Shown here piece by piece: positions 55,376-62,981 of a DNA stretch of 64,000 bases; positions within the stretch are counted from its first letter, which is position 1; each line of letters begins with the position of its first letter. Location of the stretch: positions 28,816 to 92,815 of the forward strand of contig JAGRKZ010000019.1 of the NCBI GenBank assembly GCA_020442065.1, in the 5' to 3' direction. The translations under genes and the position numbers were made by a program. Below the pieces are notes generated by a model. The model made no database searches. It saw only the letters and a list, made by a program, of their open reading frames with translations, and was not told the DNA's origin. The stretch comes from Bauldia sp. GTDB taxonomy: Bacteria > Pseudomonadota > Alphaproteobacteria > Rhizobiales > Kaistiaceae.

Positions 55376-56061
55376 CAGTCGCTCTGCTTCAGGGCCCTAA
55401 CTGCCGCAAGACGTTCCCGGACTCGGTTCTCTCTCGAGACCTTTTCGAGCTCGGCAAGCTTCGTGGCGGTCTGACGATCGGCCTTGGCAGTTCCCGGCAC
55501 CCCGGTGGCGCCGCGCAGTACCCGATTGAACGCGCTCTCGGCTTTGTCGGCGCGATTTTCGGCGTTCGGACCGGCGGTCCGGACCTTGGCCGCCAAGCCT
55601 TCCGTCATGCCCATATCCGGCCTCGACGAAAGAAAGGACTGGAGATCCTCCTCCATTTCGCGCTTGCGTCCCTGCAGCGCGGCGACATAACCGCTGAGCT
55701 CCGCCTCCTGCGCCGATGCTTCTTCAAGGGCGGCTTCAAGCACAGGCACCTGGGCCTCAAGATCGAGCTGACGGCTGATCGCCGCCTCGGCGAGGTCGTC
55801 CCGGTCCTGATCAACCGCAAGCCGAAGCTTGTCGGCGAGGTCCTCGTGCTTGGCATTCGCCTCCATGAGCCGCTTGCTTGCGTGATGCTTGTTGGCGATC
55901 GCGATACCGAGTTGGTCGCGCACATCATCGATCGCACGGTCGACCTCGCGAATCGCCTCCTTCATCGTTGTCTCGGGAGCCGCACTTTCGACAGCATCAA
56001 CGATCGAGTTGATGCTCCCCGAAATGAGCCGTTTGACGCGCGACACAAGACCCTCGGCCAT
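55375..56061 (-). CDS. pspA: PspA/IM30-family protein
   Basis: This 228-residue protein is almost wholly coiled coil: EGLVSRVKRLISGSINSIVDAVESAAPETTMKEAIREVDRAIDDVRDQL at the start, and PVLEAALEEASAQEAELSGYVAALQGRKREME in the middle. PspA/Vipp1 proteins polymerise on damaged inner membranes (ESCRT-III-like). ATG 56061 overlaps the upstream stop (TGATG) and has AAGGAG upstream. The short C-terminal extension with basic residues (ENRVRERLAAVRALKQSD) is distinct. Confidence 0.88.
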   Translation of the reverse strand: MAEGLVSRVKRLISGSINSIVDAVESAAPETTMKEAIREVDRAIDDVRDQLGIAIANKHHASKRLMEANAKHEDLADKLRLAVDQDRDDLAEAAISRQLDLEAQVPVLEAALEEASAQEAELSGYVAALQGRKREMEEDLQSFLSSRPDMGMTEGLAAKVRTAGPNAENRADKAESAFNRVLRGATGVPGTAKADRQTATKLAELEKVSRENRVRERLAAVRALKQSD

Positions 56062-56576
56062 CACTTGTCTCCTTTGCGACGTTCCTGCGACAAATGGATC
56101 AGATCCACGAGCTCGAACACCGGCTGAAGCCTGACGGTGATCGCTGCTGGGTCGTAACAACGTCCTTGAGCAATCAACCCCAACTCCAAGACCTCCTGGA
56201 TCAGACCGAAGGCCTGATCCAGGAGCCTTGATTCGAAGTTGGTCAACACCTTCCGGTCCGCCCCCTCCCCCGGGCCAACCAAGGCCACGGCAACGATTTC
56301 CGGCAGTCGATCATAGACCTTTCTGACGAAATCAGACGAAATTCCCTGCTCGGCCTCAGCGAGCCTTATGCCGCGCTGGGCCGGGCGAAGCAGATCGCGA
56401 ATGATTTCGAACGACCGGTGCGGGTCGCCAGCCCCCTCGCCCCGGGTACGTTCAGCCGTGAGCAACGCGCGAAGCTTCTCCGATGGGGTCGTCGCACCCG
56501 CAATATCGAGCCTGGCGAGAAACTCGGCGTCCGCATCCGTGACCCGCACCGATAGTGGGACCGTCTTGCCCGGCAT
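56061..56576 (-). CDS. Uncharacterised first gene of the PspA-flotillin operon
   Basis: This 171-residue soluble protein is not assigned to a family. The N-terminal ~40 residues (TVPLSVRVTDADAEFLARLD, TPSEKLRALLTAE) look like a ribbon-helix-helix or arc-type motif. The rest is helical, with ISSDFVRKVYDRLPEIVAVAL and LLDQAFGLIQEVLELGLI. ATG 56576 has GGGAG 6 nt upstream. Its 1-nt overlap with pspA points to a working link; it could be a regulator of the operon or a PspA partner. Confidence 0.7.
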   Translation of the reverse strand: MPGKTVPLSVRVTDADAEFLARLDIAGATTPSEKLRALLTAERTRGEGAGDPHRSFEIIRDLLRPAQRGIRLAEAEQGISSDFVRKVYDRLPEIVAVALVGPGEGADRKVLTNFESRLLDQAFGLIQEVLELGLIAQGRCYDPAAITVRLQPVFELVDLIHLSQERRKGDK

Positions 56577-56825
56577 TGGCATCTCCCTGCACAATTGAAT
56601 ACATATGCATACATTCGAAATCAAATCAAGCTGCGTCTCGGCATTCGAGACACCCGCATTTCAGTTCTAGATCCCTGTCCGACGTCCGGGGACGAAGACG
56701 GAGGCAATAGGCGTCAGTGTGGAATGGAGTCCAAACCTCAATGGTTCGAGCCGTAGTGCCGGACCAAAGGAAAGACACCCGCCATGCCGCCGACAGCCTC
56801 CGCCTGACGCGCCTTTCTGAAAAGC

Positions 56826-57950
56826 CTAACGGGACCGGGAGAATGACGTTTCGACCAGGGGCGCATCCGGTGCGAGATCAAGCCCGAGGCCCGGTCCCGT
56901 TATCGTCGCCAAGGCGTCGCTCGGGAAGGCGCCGCCCGTGCCTATGGTAAGCGATCGCTTGGTGAGATCGCGGGCCAGAAGGTGGGTGCCATAGCCGCCT
57001 TCGTAGCCTGCCAGCGCGTCGCCAGCGGCGCTGACGGCCACGAGACCGGCGCGGGCAAGAATGCTGGTTTCGCCGACTTGAGCCCCGACGATCACCTTGA
57101 GGCCGCGAGCGCGGGCAGCCTCGATCGCTGAAAGGGTTCGGAGAAGGCCGCCATGTTTCGAGACGCGGACATTGACGGCGAACTTTGCATTCGAAGGAAG
57201 GCTGTCGAGATCGCGAGCTGACAGGAAGCTCTCGTCCAATACGATCTCCAATCCGGTTTGCTCCCCGATCGCGCCCATCGCTATCATGTCTCGGGCCTTG
57301 ACCGGCTCCTCGACCGCCCAGGCGAAGTCGGTCAGTCTCGCAAGATGAGAAACAGCGGTCGCGGATTCAGGCCAGAGATTATTCGCATCGAGTCGAAGCG
57401 GGCCCCGCCGCGCGAGCATCCTGGATCGCCAATAGTCACGGCGCAGATCGCCGGACAGTTTGAGCTTGGCATCCCGTAGGCCACGCCAACCGAAGACCAG
57501 CATCTGCAGGGCAAAGATCGGCGTGGGCGAGTCCCCATAGACGGCCGAAGCTCTGGGGCTTGTCGAAACCGGAGCAAGGCCAAGCATGCGCTCCACGGGT
57601 AGGCCCGCCCTTCGGCCCAGGAGGTCCAGAAGGGCGAGTTCAATCGCGCAGGCCGCGCTCGGGTTCAGGTCAACTTCCTCGTCGTTCGCGATCCACGAGG
57701 CGAGTTCTTCGAGGGAGTGGATTTCGTCCACCAGGCCGGACACTCTCCGACGCAGAAAGTCTTGCGCGCCGGCAAGGGTCTCACCGGTCACATAGGATCG
57801 CGGACAACCCTCGCCGATCCCAACGAACCCGTCGTCGTCCCTCACTATGACGATCACATTCTCGGCTACGCGCCGTGCTGCGGAAGCGTGCTTGAAAGTG
57901 GTGCGGAAAGGGATTGGCGCTGACGCAATGGTCACATGCCTACGCGACAT
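56826..57950 (-). CDS. Enolase-superfamily epimerase (dipeptide epimerase-like)
   Basis: This 374-residue protein has the MLE-subgroup catalytic set: KxK in AKLKLS (Lys162, Lys164), metal ligands Asp188 (RLDANN), Glu214 (AVEEPVK) and Asp239 (LDES), and Lys265 on the other face (VRVSKHGG). The layout matches L-Ala-D/L-Glu and related dipeptide epimerases, which invert a stereocentre next to a carboxylate. Its start overlaps the GH3-like gene by 11 nt. Last gene of the TetR-linked operon. An amino-acid conjugate made by the GH3-like enzyme is a reasonable but untested substrate. Confidence 0.88.
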   Translation of the reverse strand: MSRRHVTIASAPIPFRTTFKHASAARRVAENVIVIVRDDDGFVGIGEGCPRSYVTGETLAGAQDFLRRRVSGLVDEIHSLEELASWIANDEEVDLNPSAACAIELALLDLLGRRAGLPVERMLGLAPVSTSPRASAVYGDSPTPIFALQMLVFGWRGLRDAKLKLSGDLRRDYWRSRMLARRGPLRLDANNLWPESATAVSHLARLTDFAWAVEEPVKARDMIAMGAIGEQTGLEIVLDESFLSARDLDSLPSNAKFAVNVRVSKHGGLLRTLSAIEAARARGLKVIVGAQVGETSILARAGLVAVSAAGDALAGYEGGYGTHLLARDLTKRSLTIGTGGAFPSDALATITGPGLGLDLAPDAPLVETSFSRSR

Positions 57951-59619
57951 GCTGGCACAGCGCGTAGGGTCGGAAGTCGAAGTCGCAATCTTGACGGCGC
58001 TGGAGCGTCAGCACTTTGAATTGCGATTCTCGTTGCCCCTGCGCAACGAGATGGTGCTGATAGGCCGCCGCGGCGCCAGGGCCGAGGACGCTGGCGCGGA
58101 GGGGCCTCAGGCGGCCACTTTTGCGCTTGGAATCGTATTCGAGATTCAGACGCGCCAACTCTTCGTCAAGCATCGCGGCGATCGACGCGCAGTCGACGAC
58201 CGGGCCATCAATCTGAAGATGGGCCCGGTAGGAGGCGCTCATGTCGTCGGCGATCAGAAGATAGAAGGGTATCGTGACGCGAAGATCGGCGGCGAGCTGT
58301 TTGACCGCGGCGTTCACCTGATCTTCCGCGAGCTTTTCCCCGGTGATGCTGGTGACACCCTTGCCCTTGCGGAGGAAGGCCAAGGTAGGCGTCAGGCCGA
58401 TCCTATCCGTCGCCCGCACGACGTCGTTCATGTGGTATCGCAGGAGACCCGCGGCGGTGGTGATGACAATGTGGTAATCTCGCCCGGGCTCGATCTCATC
58501 GAGGAGAAGCGTGTCGCGTATGCCGCGGTCCCAATCTCCCACCGGCACAAATTCAAAGAAGACATCGTCGAGGATCGGAAGGCCGAGCCCGCGCTCGACA
58601 TCGACGACAACCGTACTCCGCGTTTCGCTAGCAACGTAGCCGGCCTCAAGGAGGCGCGCTCCGGGTGGAAGCAAGGAGGCAACTGCGGCCGCCGCGAGAG
58701 CACAGCTCCCTTGCGTCCAGGTGACGACGGCGCGGAGTCCCGGCCAGAGATCGGCGAGCGACAGGCGTCTCGTGGCATCGAGTCTCGAGCGGATCGACGC
58801 CGCACGCCTTGGAGCGCGACGGATCGCACGCCCGATCGCGGCAGCCTGATCCGGCGGAAGCCTGGTCAAGCCGGAATAGGTCCCGGCGGCGACTTCGGCG
58901 AGCACGTCATGACCCACTCCGCCAATAACTTCCTCGAGGCGAAGGATGGTGGACGGATTGGCAGTTGCGATGACAGACACGTCGTCGACCTGAAGACCGA
59001 GGCGGATGATCGTCTCGTACTTGAGGGTGGCGTCTGCGATGGCCCCGACTTCATTTGGAATCACGTATTTCTGACGCATCAGCCGCGGCATTGTCTCGTA
59101 GATCAGGCCGGTCGTGGCCCCGGCTGCAATGCCGCCCGGAAGCACCACCTCGCGCGACGTTCCGGCGATGGCCAGGACCTTGCCGTCGAAAACGCCAAGA
59201 CGGTGCTGAGCAAAAGCCATTGCACGTTGAGCGCGACGGAGGCTCGCAAGCACCTTGGGAGTTACAGGGATGAGTTTCGGTGCCCCGGTCGTGCCGCTCG
59301 TGCGGGCATACATGAGCGGTGTCCCCGGCGCGATTGCCGCAACTTCGCCGGCGACCTGCCGGTCAACGAACGGACGTATCGCCTCATAGTCCTGAATCGG
59401 AACCTTCGAGCGAAATTCATCGACGCTTTCGTCACCTTCGATACCAGCCGAACGCGCGAAGGCCGTCGGAGCAACAGCCCCAAGGATAGAGCGGAGGGCA
59501 CGCTCCTGCGCCAAGCGCGGTTCCGCGGCGCTTTCCAACAAGCGTGCAAAGGCCGATCGGCCAAAGGTTGCCATTGCCACATCGAAAGCGACGTCCACCA
59601 GCCTGTCAGCCACCCCCAT
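57940..59619 (-). CDS. GH3-family acyl-adenylating enzyme
   Basis: This 559-residue protein resembles plant GH3/JAR1 acyl-acid amido synthetases: MYARTSGTTGAPKLIPVTPKVL (the P-loop-like ATP motif) at ~110-130, GLIYETMPRLMRQKYVIP, TWTQGSCALAA, EAGYVASETRS, RDYHIVITTAAGLLRYHMNDVVRA and TSITGEKLAEDQV. GH3 enzymes activate a carboxylic acid as an acyl-AMP and join it to an amino acid or amine; bacterial ones are largely unstudied. ATG 59619 lies inside the 3' end of the hydroxylase gene, so the two are coupled. Confidence 0.85.
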   Translation of the reverse strand: MGVADRLVDVAFDVAMATFGRSAFARLLESAAEPRLAQERALRSILGAVAPTAFARSAGIEGDESVDEFRSKVPIQDYEAIRPFVDRQVAGEVAAIAPGTPLMYARTSGTTGAPKLIPVTPKVLASLRRAQRAMAFAQHRLGVFDGKVLAIAGTSREVVLPGGIAAGATTGLIYETMPRLMRQKYVIPNEVGAIADATLKYETIIRLGLQVDDVSVIATANPSTILRLEEVIGGVGHDVLAEVAAGTYSGLTRLPPDQAAAIGRAIRRAPRRAASIRSRLDATRRLSLADLWPGLRAVVTWTQGSCALAAAAVASLLPPGARLLEAGYVASETRSTVVVDVERGLGLPILDDVFFEFVPVGDWDRGIRDTLLLDEIEPGRDYHIVITTAAGLLRYHMNDVVRATDRIGLTPTLAFLRKGKGVTSITGEKLAEDQVNAAVKQLAADLRVTIPFYLLIADDMSASYRAHLQIDGPVVDCASIAAMLDEELARLNLEYDSKRKSGRLRPLRASVLGPGAAAAYQHHLVAQGQRESQFKVLTLQRRQDCDFDFRPYALCQHVA

Positions 59620-60490
59620 GGCTGGCCTCCGTGTCGTTCGTCCGCTCACGACGGAACGGCGCCAGCAGTTGTCCAAGGAAGCCTTGCGGATAGTGGCGCT
59701 CCAGAAGCCCGAGCTCGCTGACGTCTCGGTCGGCCGGCCGGAAATAGGTCCCGAAGATCAGATCCCAGACGACGAAGCTGTGGGCGTAGTTGGCGTTCGA
59801 TTCCTCGATCTTTCTCGAGTGATGCCAACGGTGCACCTCCGGACCACTGACGAGGTAGTTGAGCCAGCCGAGCCGGACGTCGCAGTTCGAATGCTGGAAG
59901 AGGCCGCTCATCGAGTAGAAGACGAAGTAGGCCCCGATCACCTCAGGCCCGACGCCAACCAGAGTGAAGGGAAGGGTGTCGCACAGGAACTGCAGCACCT
60001 TCTCTGCGGGATGAAAGCGAAACACGTTGGTCGTGTAGAGTTTCTCCGGCGCGTGATGCACGGCATGGAGTCGCCACAGCGGGCCGTAGGTGTGGGCAGC
60101 GCGGTGGAGCCAGTACCGAAAGAAGTCGCCGATGACGATCTTGAGCAGCAGCTGGATCCAGATCGGGAGGTTGCTCGGCCATATGTTCCAGACCAGGCCC
60201 GCATCACGGAGTACCGCTTGGATCAACCAGTACAGGGCCCATGCCAGAGCGAATGGGACAACGATCTGGACCAGCAACATATAGACGCCGTCCAGCGCGA
60301 AGTCGCGGGCCGCAGGTAACCAGTCCGGCCGGTAGGGTAGCAATCGCTCGCCGGCGAGGATGAGAGGCCCGAAGATTGCGAGGGCGACGTACGGCGCCAG
60401 CCCAAGCGGCACACCAGCGCGCAAGAGCGCCCAATAGGCGAGGAAGGCGCCCGTCATGACGCCGGGGTAGACAAGGCGTTTCTTCAGCAT
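59606..60490 (-). CDS. Sterol-desaturase/fatty-acid-hydroxylase-family membrane enzyme
   Basis: This protein has about 294 residues, 4-5 TM segments, and the di-iron histidine boxes HRAAH, HAVHH, HSNCD and HRWHH, the set of the sterol-desaturase/FA-hydroxylase superfamily. These enzymes hydroxylate or desaturate lipids (sterols, carotenoids, fatty acids) with O2. ATG 60490 is chosen; an earlier in-frame ATG at 60547 has no ribosome site. It is second in the TetR-linked operon and overlaps the GH3-like gene by 14 nt. It may oxygenate the acyl chain later conjugated. Confidence 0.88.
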   Translation of the reverse strand: MLKKRLVYPGVMTGAFLAYWALLRAGVPLGLAPYVALAIFGPLILAGERLLPYRPDWLPAARDFALDGVYMLLVQIVVPFALAWALYWLIQAVLRDAGLVWNIWPSNLPIWIQLLLKIVIGDFFRYWLHRAAHTYGPLWRLHAVHHAPEKLYTTNVFRFHPAEKVLQFLCDTLPFTLVGVGPEVIGAYFVFYSMSGLFQHSNCDVRLGWLNYLVSGPEVHRWHHSRKIEESNANYAHSFVVWDLIFGTYFRPADRDVSELGLLERHYPQGFLGQLLAPFRRERTNDTEASHGGG

Positions 60491-60559
60491 GACGGTACCA
60501 AGCCCCTCAACTTGGATCTCCGAAGTCGAACGCCCTTGAAATCGCATCTATACGCTCGA

Positions 60560-61009
60560 CTAATATCCGTAGCGATAGAAATCGCCGAAGGTGAAAAGCA
60601 AACACGCCAAAACGACATGAAAATAGGCCGGCAGGTGGTCATCGAAGAAAGCGGTTTCGGCAAGAAATGTGTAGCCCGCCACGAGCCGGAATAGAGACCC
60701 CGCCAGATACAGACCGCCCAGAGTCATCAAGACTATTCCGACCGTGCGGTTGGGGCGGAGACGCCGTCGGAACAGGGAGACAATGAGCGCTCCGCTGACG
60801 AGCGCGATCGCCACCTGCGCGACAACCAAAAGCCAATAGGGAATGGCGCCGGATTCCCAGGCCTCGAACGGGGGCAGTGCCGATATCGGGCGAAAGAACT
60901 GCAGCAGCTGGGCCAATACTCGAAACACGAAAAGCAGCAGGAAAGTCGCAGCAATCGCGGCGTGAATGGGTAGGCCTCGACTTTTGTGACCAGCGCTAAG
61001 AGAACCCAC
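60560..61009 (-). CDS. Four-TM membrane protein, unknown family
   Basis: This 149-residue protein has four hydrophobic segments: AAIAATFLLLFVFRVLAQLL, PYWLLVVAQVAIALVSGALIVSLF, TVGIVLMTLGGLYLAGSLFRL and YFHVVLACLLFTFGDFY. The GTG start at 61009 has GAGGG 5 nt upstream. First gene of the operon, directly behind two TGAAC-N3-GTTCA sites. I do not recognise a family; it could be a transport or scaffold partner of the hydroxylase. Confidence 0.75.
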   Translation of the reverse strand: MGSLSAGHKSRGLPIHAAIAATFLLLFVFRVLAQLLQFFRPISALPPFEAWESGAIPYWLLVVAQVAIALVSGALIVSLFRRRLRPNRTVGIVLMTLGGLYLAGSLFRLVAGYTFLAETAFFDDHLPAYFHVVLACLLFTFGDFYRYGY

Positions 61010-61028
61010 GTCGCCCTCACCGGAGGAA

Positions 61029-61043
61029 ATGAACTATGTTCAT
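61029..61043. promoter_or_regulatory. TetR-type operator, ATGAAC-TAT-GTTCAT
   Basis: A perfect 6+3+6 palindrome 20 nt upstream of the 61009 gene. Same core as the sites at 61056, 61440 and 62633. Confidence 0.65.
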
Positions 61044-61055
61044 GTACACCGGGTA

Positions 61056-61068
61056 TGAACGCCGTTCA
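61056..61068. promoter_or_regulatory. TetR-type operator, TGAAC-GCC-GTTCA
   Basis: A perfect 5+3+5 palindrome, 26-27 bp centre to centre from the 61029 site, a spacing near 2.5 helical turns. Confidence 0.6.
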
Positions 61069-61439
61069 AGAGATAATCCGATGCCCGGGAAGACCACTGC
61101 CGGAACGCCATGACCAAGGTTCACAACAAGAAATCGCGCCGCGTTCGCGTGACAACCGAGTTGCGTGAGAGTCTGCCAAGACCCGACACCGATTGTCCGC
61201 AGAGGGGCCGGTCGGCCGCCCCCGACCCCGAAGGAGAACGCGGTGGAGACCGAGCCAACAGTCGTGACCAGCACCTCCGAGTTCAGCCTCGAGGAGTTCC
61301 CCGGGCGTGGGAATGACGAGTGATATCCTTGGGGAGCTGTCATGGAGTGTCGCGAAGAACGGACACTGGCGGCGTGATGCGTTGGGGAGCCACAAGACAT
61401 CGGAACATTTCCGGTTTCCTGCCCAGTTCAAGTAATCTA

Positions 61440-61452
61440 TGAACCTTGTTCA
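61440..61452. promoter_or_regulatory. TetR-type operator, TGAAC-CTT-GTTCA, before tetR
   Basis: A perfect 5+3+5 palindrome 43 nt upstream of the GTG at 61496. Placing the start at ATG 61439 would put this site inside the coding region, so the operator supports the GTG start and autoregulation. Confidence 0.6.
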
Positions 61453-61495
61453 ACTCTTTCGTTCAGAATTGGTCGCAAGCGGAAAGGACAGACGC

Positions 61496-62143
61496 GTGAC
61501 GGGTGTCGAAGAGAGACGTCAGAAACTGCGGAAGGCGCTTATTGCAGCCGCCGAACGAGCGATCAGCAGGCGCGGACTGACCCACCTAAGGGCTCGAGAT
61601 TTGGCGAAGGAGGCGAAATGTGCGGTTGGCGCTATCTATAACGTCTTTCCAGACCTTGACGCGCTGATATTCGAGGTGAACGGGCGTACGCTCGCTCGCT
61701 TCGAACAATTCCTAGAGAAGGCCAAGGATCCCATCCCGCGAGGTAGGCGCGCCGGTAATCCCGCGGTCGAACAGCTGATCCACCTGGCGGTCACCTATGT
61801 TGATTTTGCCGTAAAGAATCACATGCGCTGGCGCGCGCTGTTTGACCACCGGGTCGAAGACGAAGGAGCTGAAGCGATCCCCGACTGGTATGTCGCCGAA
61901 CAAGCACGGATGTTCGACCTGGTTGAGAAACCGCTCCGCGACCTCAGGCCTGACATGAAGGACGAAGCACTGAACCGGTTTGCCAAGACGATGTTCAGCG
62001 CCGTTCATGGTGTTGTCAGTCTCGGACTCGACACGAAATTGATGGCCCTTCCGGCAAACGTTCTCCGAGACCAGGTAATGATGCTGGTAGGGGCCCTTGC
62101 CGATGGCCTGCTCGCAGGACGACCTGCACCACGGCCGCGGTGA
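61496..62143 (+). CDS. TetR-family regulator
   Basis: This 215-residue protein has an N-terminal helix-turn-helix (LRKALIAAAERAISRRGLTHLRARDLAKEAKCAVGAIYNVFPDLDALIFEVNGRTL) and a helical effector-binding domain with VAEQARMFDLVEKPLRDL and FSAVHGVVSLGL. The GTG start has AAGGA 7 nt upstream; ATG 61439 is in frame but overlaps an operator. The TGAAC-N3-GTTCA sites before this gene, before the 61009 operon and before the mini-protein gene suggest it represses all three. Ligands of such TetR proteins are commonly acyl compounds. Confidence 0.88.
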   Translation: MTGVEERRQKLRKALIAAAERAISRRGLTHLRARDLAKEAKCAVGAIYNVFPDLDALIFEVNGRTLARFEQFLEKAKDPIPRGRRAGNPAVEQLIHLAVTYVDFAVKNHMRWRALFDHRVEDEGAEAIPDWYVAEQARMFDLVEKPLRDLRPDMKDEALNRFAKTMFSAVHGVVSLGLDTKLMALPANVLRDQVMMLVGALADGLLAGRPAPRPR

Positions 62144-62412
62144 GGCGGAAGCTGGATGCATCAGGGCATCGGGGCACTCGCCGCGGTCCTTTGCTGGTGC
62201 GACTTCGCCATGGTGCGAGCAAGGGAATCCAGCCTCGGTCGGGATAGACAACGGCATTCCCTCGTCCGGTCGCCGAGCATTGCGGAGACTGGATCAATCC
62301 CGTCTCAGCGGCGACCGTCGCCGATGCACGAGACGCTCATCACCTCCTCCACTTCAATCCGCCAATGTCTGCAACGACGATCGCCCGTGCGGGCGCGATG
62401 GGCTCCCGGAGG
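62144..62412. other. Convergent intergenic region, nothing recognised
   Basis: Only short frames without domains; it lies between the TetR gene and the convergent mini-protein gene. Confidence 0.4.
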
Positions 62413-62598
62413 CTATCTTCCGCTCAGTGAGCTGATGAAGTGATCCGTACTCAGGGATACGTCGAACCATCCCGAGACGAGGGCAAACGCCGCGATGATC
62501 GCGGTAACGGCAAGGATGGCGCGGGCCACGCCGACAATTGTCTCGCCCGAAGGATCCTTCCCCTCACGATCGAATCCGTCAGCCATGGCCTCGCTCAT
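62413..62598 (-). CDS. Mini membrane protein (one TM)
   Basis: This 61-residue protein has an acidic N-terminus (MSEAMADGFDREGKD) and one TM (IVGVARAILAVTAIIAAFALVSGWF) followed by a short polar tail. ATG 62598 has AAGGAGG 8 nt upstream, a strong ribosome site. Two GAAC-N3-GTTC operators lie 35-75 bp upstream, placing it in the TetR regulon. No family recognised; possibly a small regulator or a subunit of the membrane hydroxylase. Confidence 0.65.
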   Translation of the reverse strand: MSEAMADGFDREGKDPSGETIVGVARAILAVTAIIAAFALVSGWFDVSLSTDHFISSLSGR

Positions 62599-62632
62599 CG
62601 TCATTTCCTCCTTCCATCGCCTCAATGCATTT

Positions 62633-62647
62633 GTGAACATTGTTCAC
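62633..62647. promoter_or_regulatory. TetR-type operator, GTGAAC-ATT-GTTCAC
   Basis: A perfect 6+3+6 palindrome 34 nt upstream of the mini-protein start, with the core TGAAC-N3-GTTCA. Confidence 0.6.
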
Positions 62648-62661
62648 GATAGCTCGACGAC

Positions 62662-62672
62662 GAACGATGTTC
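62662..62672. promoter_or_regulatory. Half-strength TetR-type site, GAAC-GAT-GTTC
   Basis: A 4+3+4 palindrome, 27 bp centre to centre from the 62633 site. This repeats the double-site spacing seen at 61029/61056. Confidence 0.45.
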
Positions 62673-62981
62673 AAGGCGGACTTCTTGAGGCGCTTATCTT
62701 CGGGCCGGACGCTCTCGGCCGCTCATGCGTAATAGAGCGCGCGCCCCGGGGTTGGAGCTAGGTGAGCTGTAGCCCAGTCAGCGTCGACGCTCTAAGAGGA
62801 AGCCGCTAGCTTCGAACAGTTGGACAAGGCGGTCTATTGGGAAACTGGATCTACGCACAGATCTTGAAGAAGGGATGCTTCCGACGGAATCCCTCCTCCG
62901 CTACCAACCCCTCTCGCAAGACCGGCCTAAACGGCTCCGAGATCATGAAACGCCGGTTCTCCCGACAGCGAGGTGACCCCG
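62673..62981. other. 309-bp intergenic region, no gene recognised
   Basis: A 75-codon plus-strand frame (62837-63064) overlaps the 3' end of phaC antisense and looks spurious. No terminator hairpin was noticed after phaC. Confidence 0.4.

Noticed and set aside
57847..59721. 624-codon plus-strand open frame
   Set aside because: It lies antisense over the GH3-like and epimerase genes, which have clear catalytic motifs. Its own translation has no domain and is a by-product of GC-rich codon bias.
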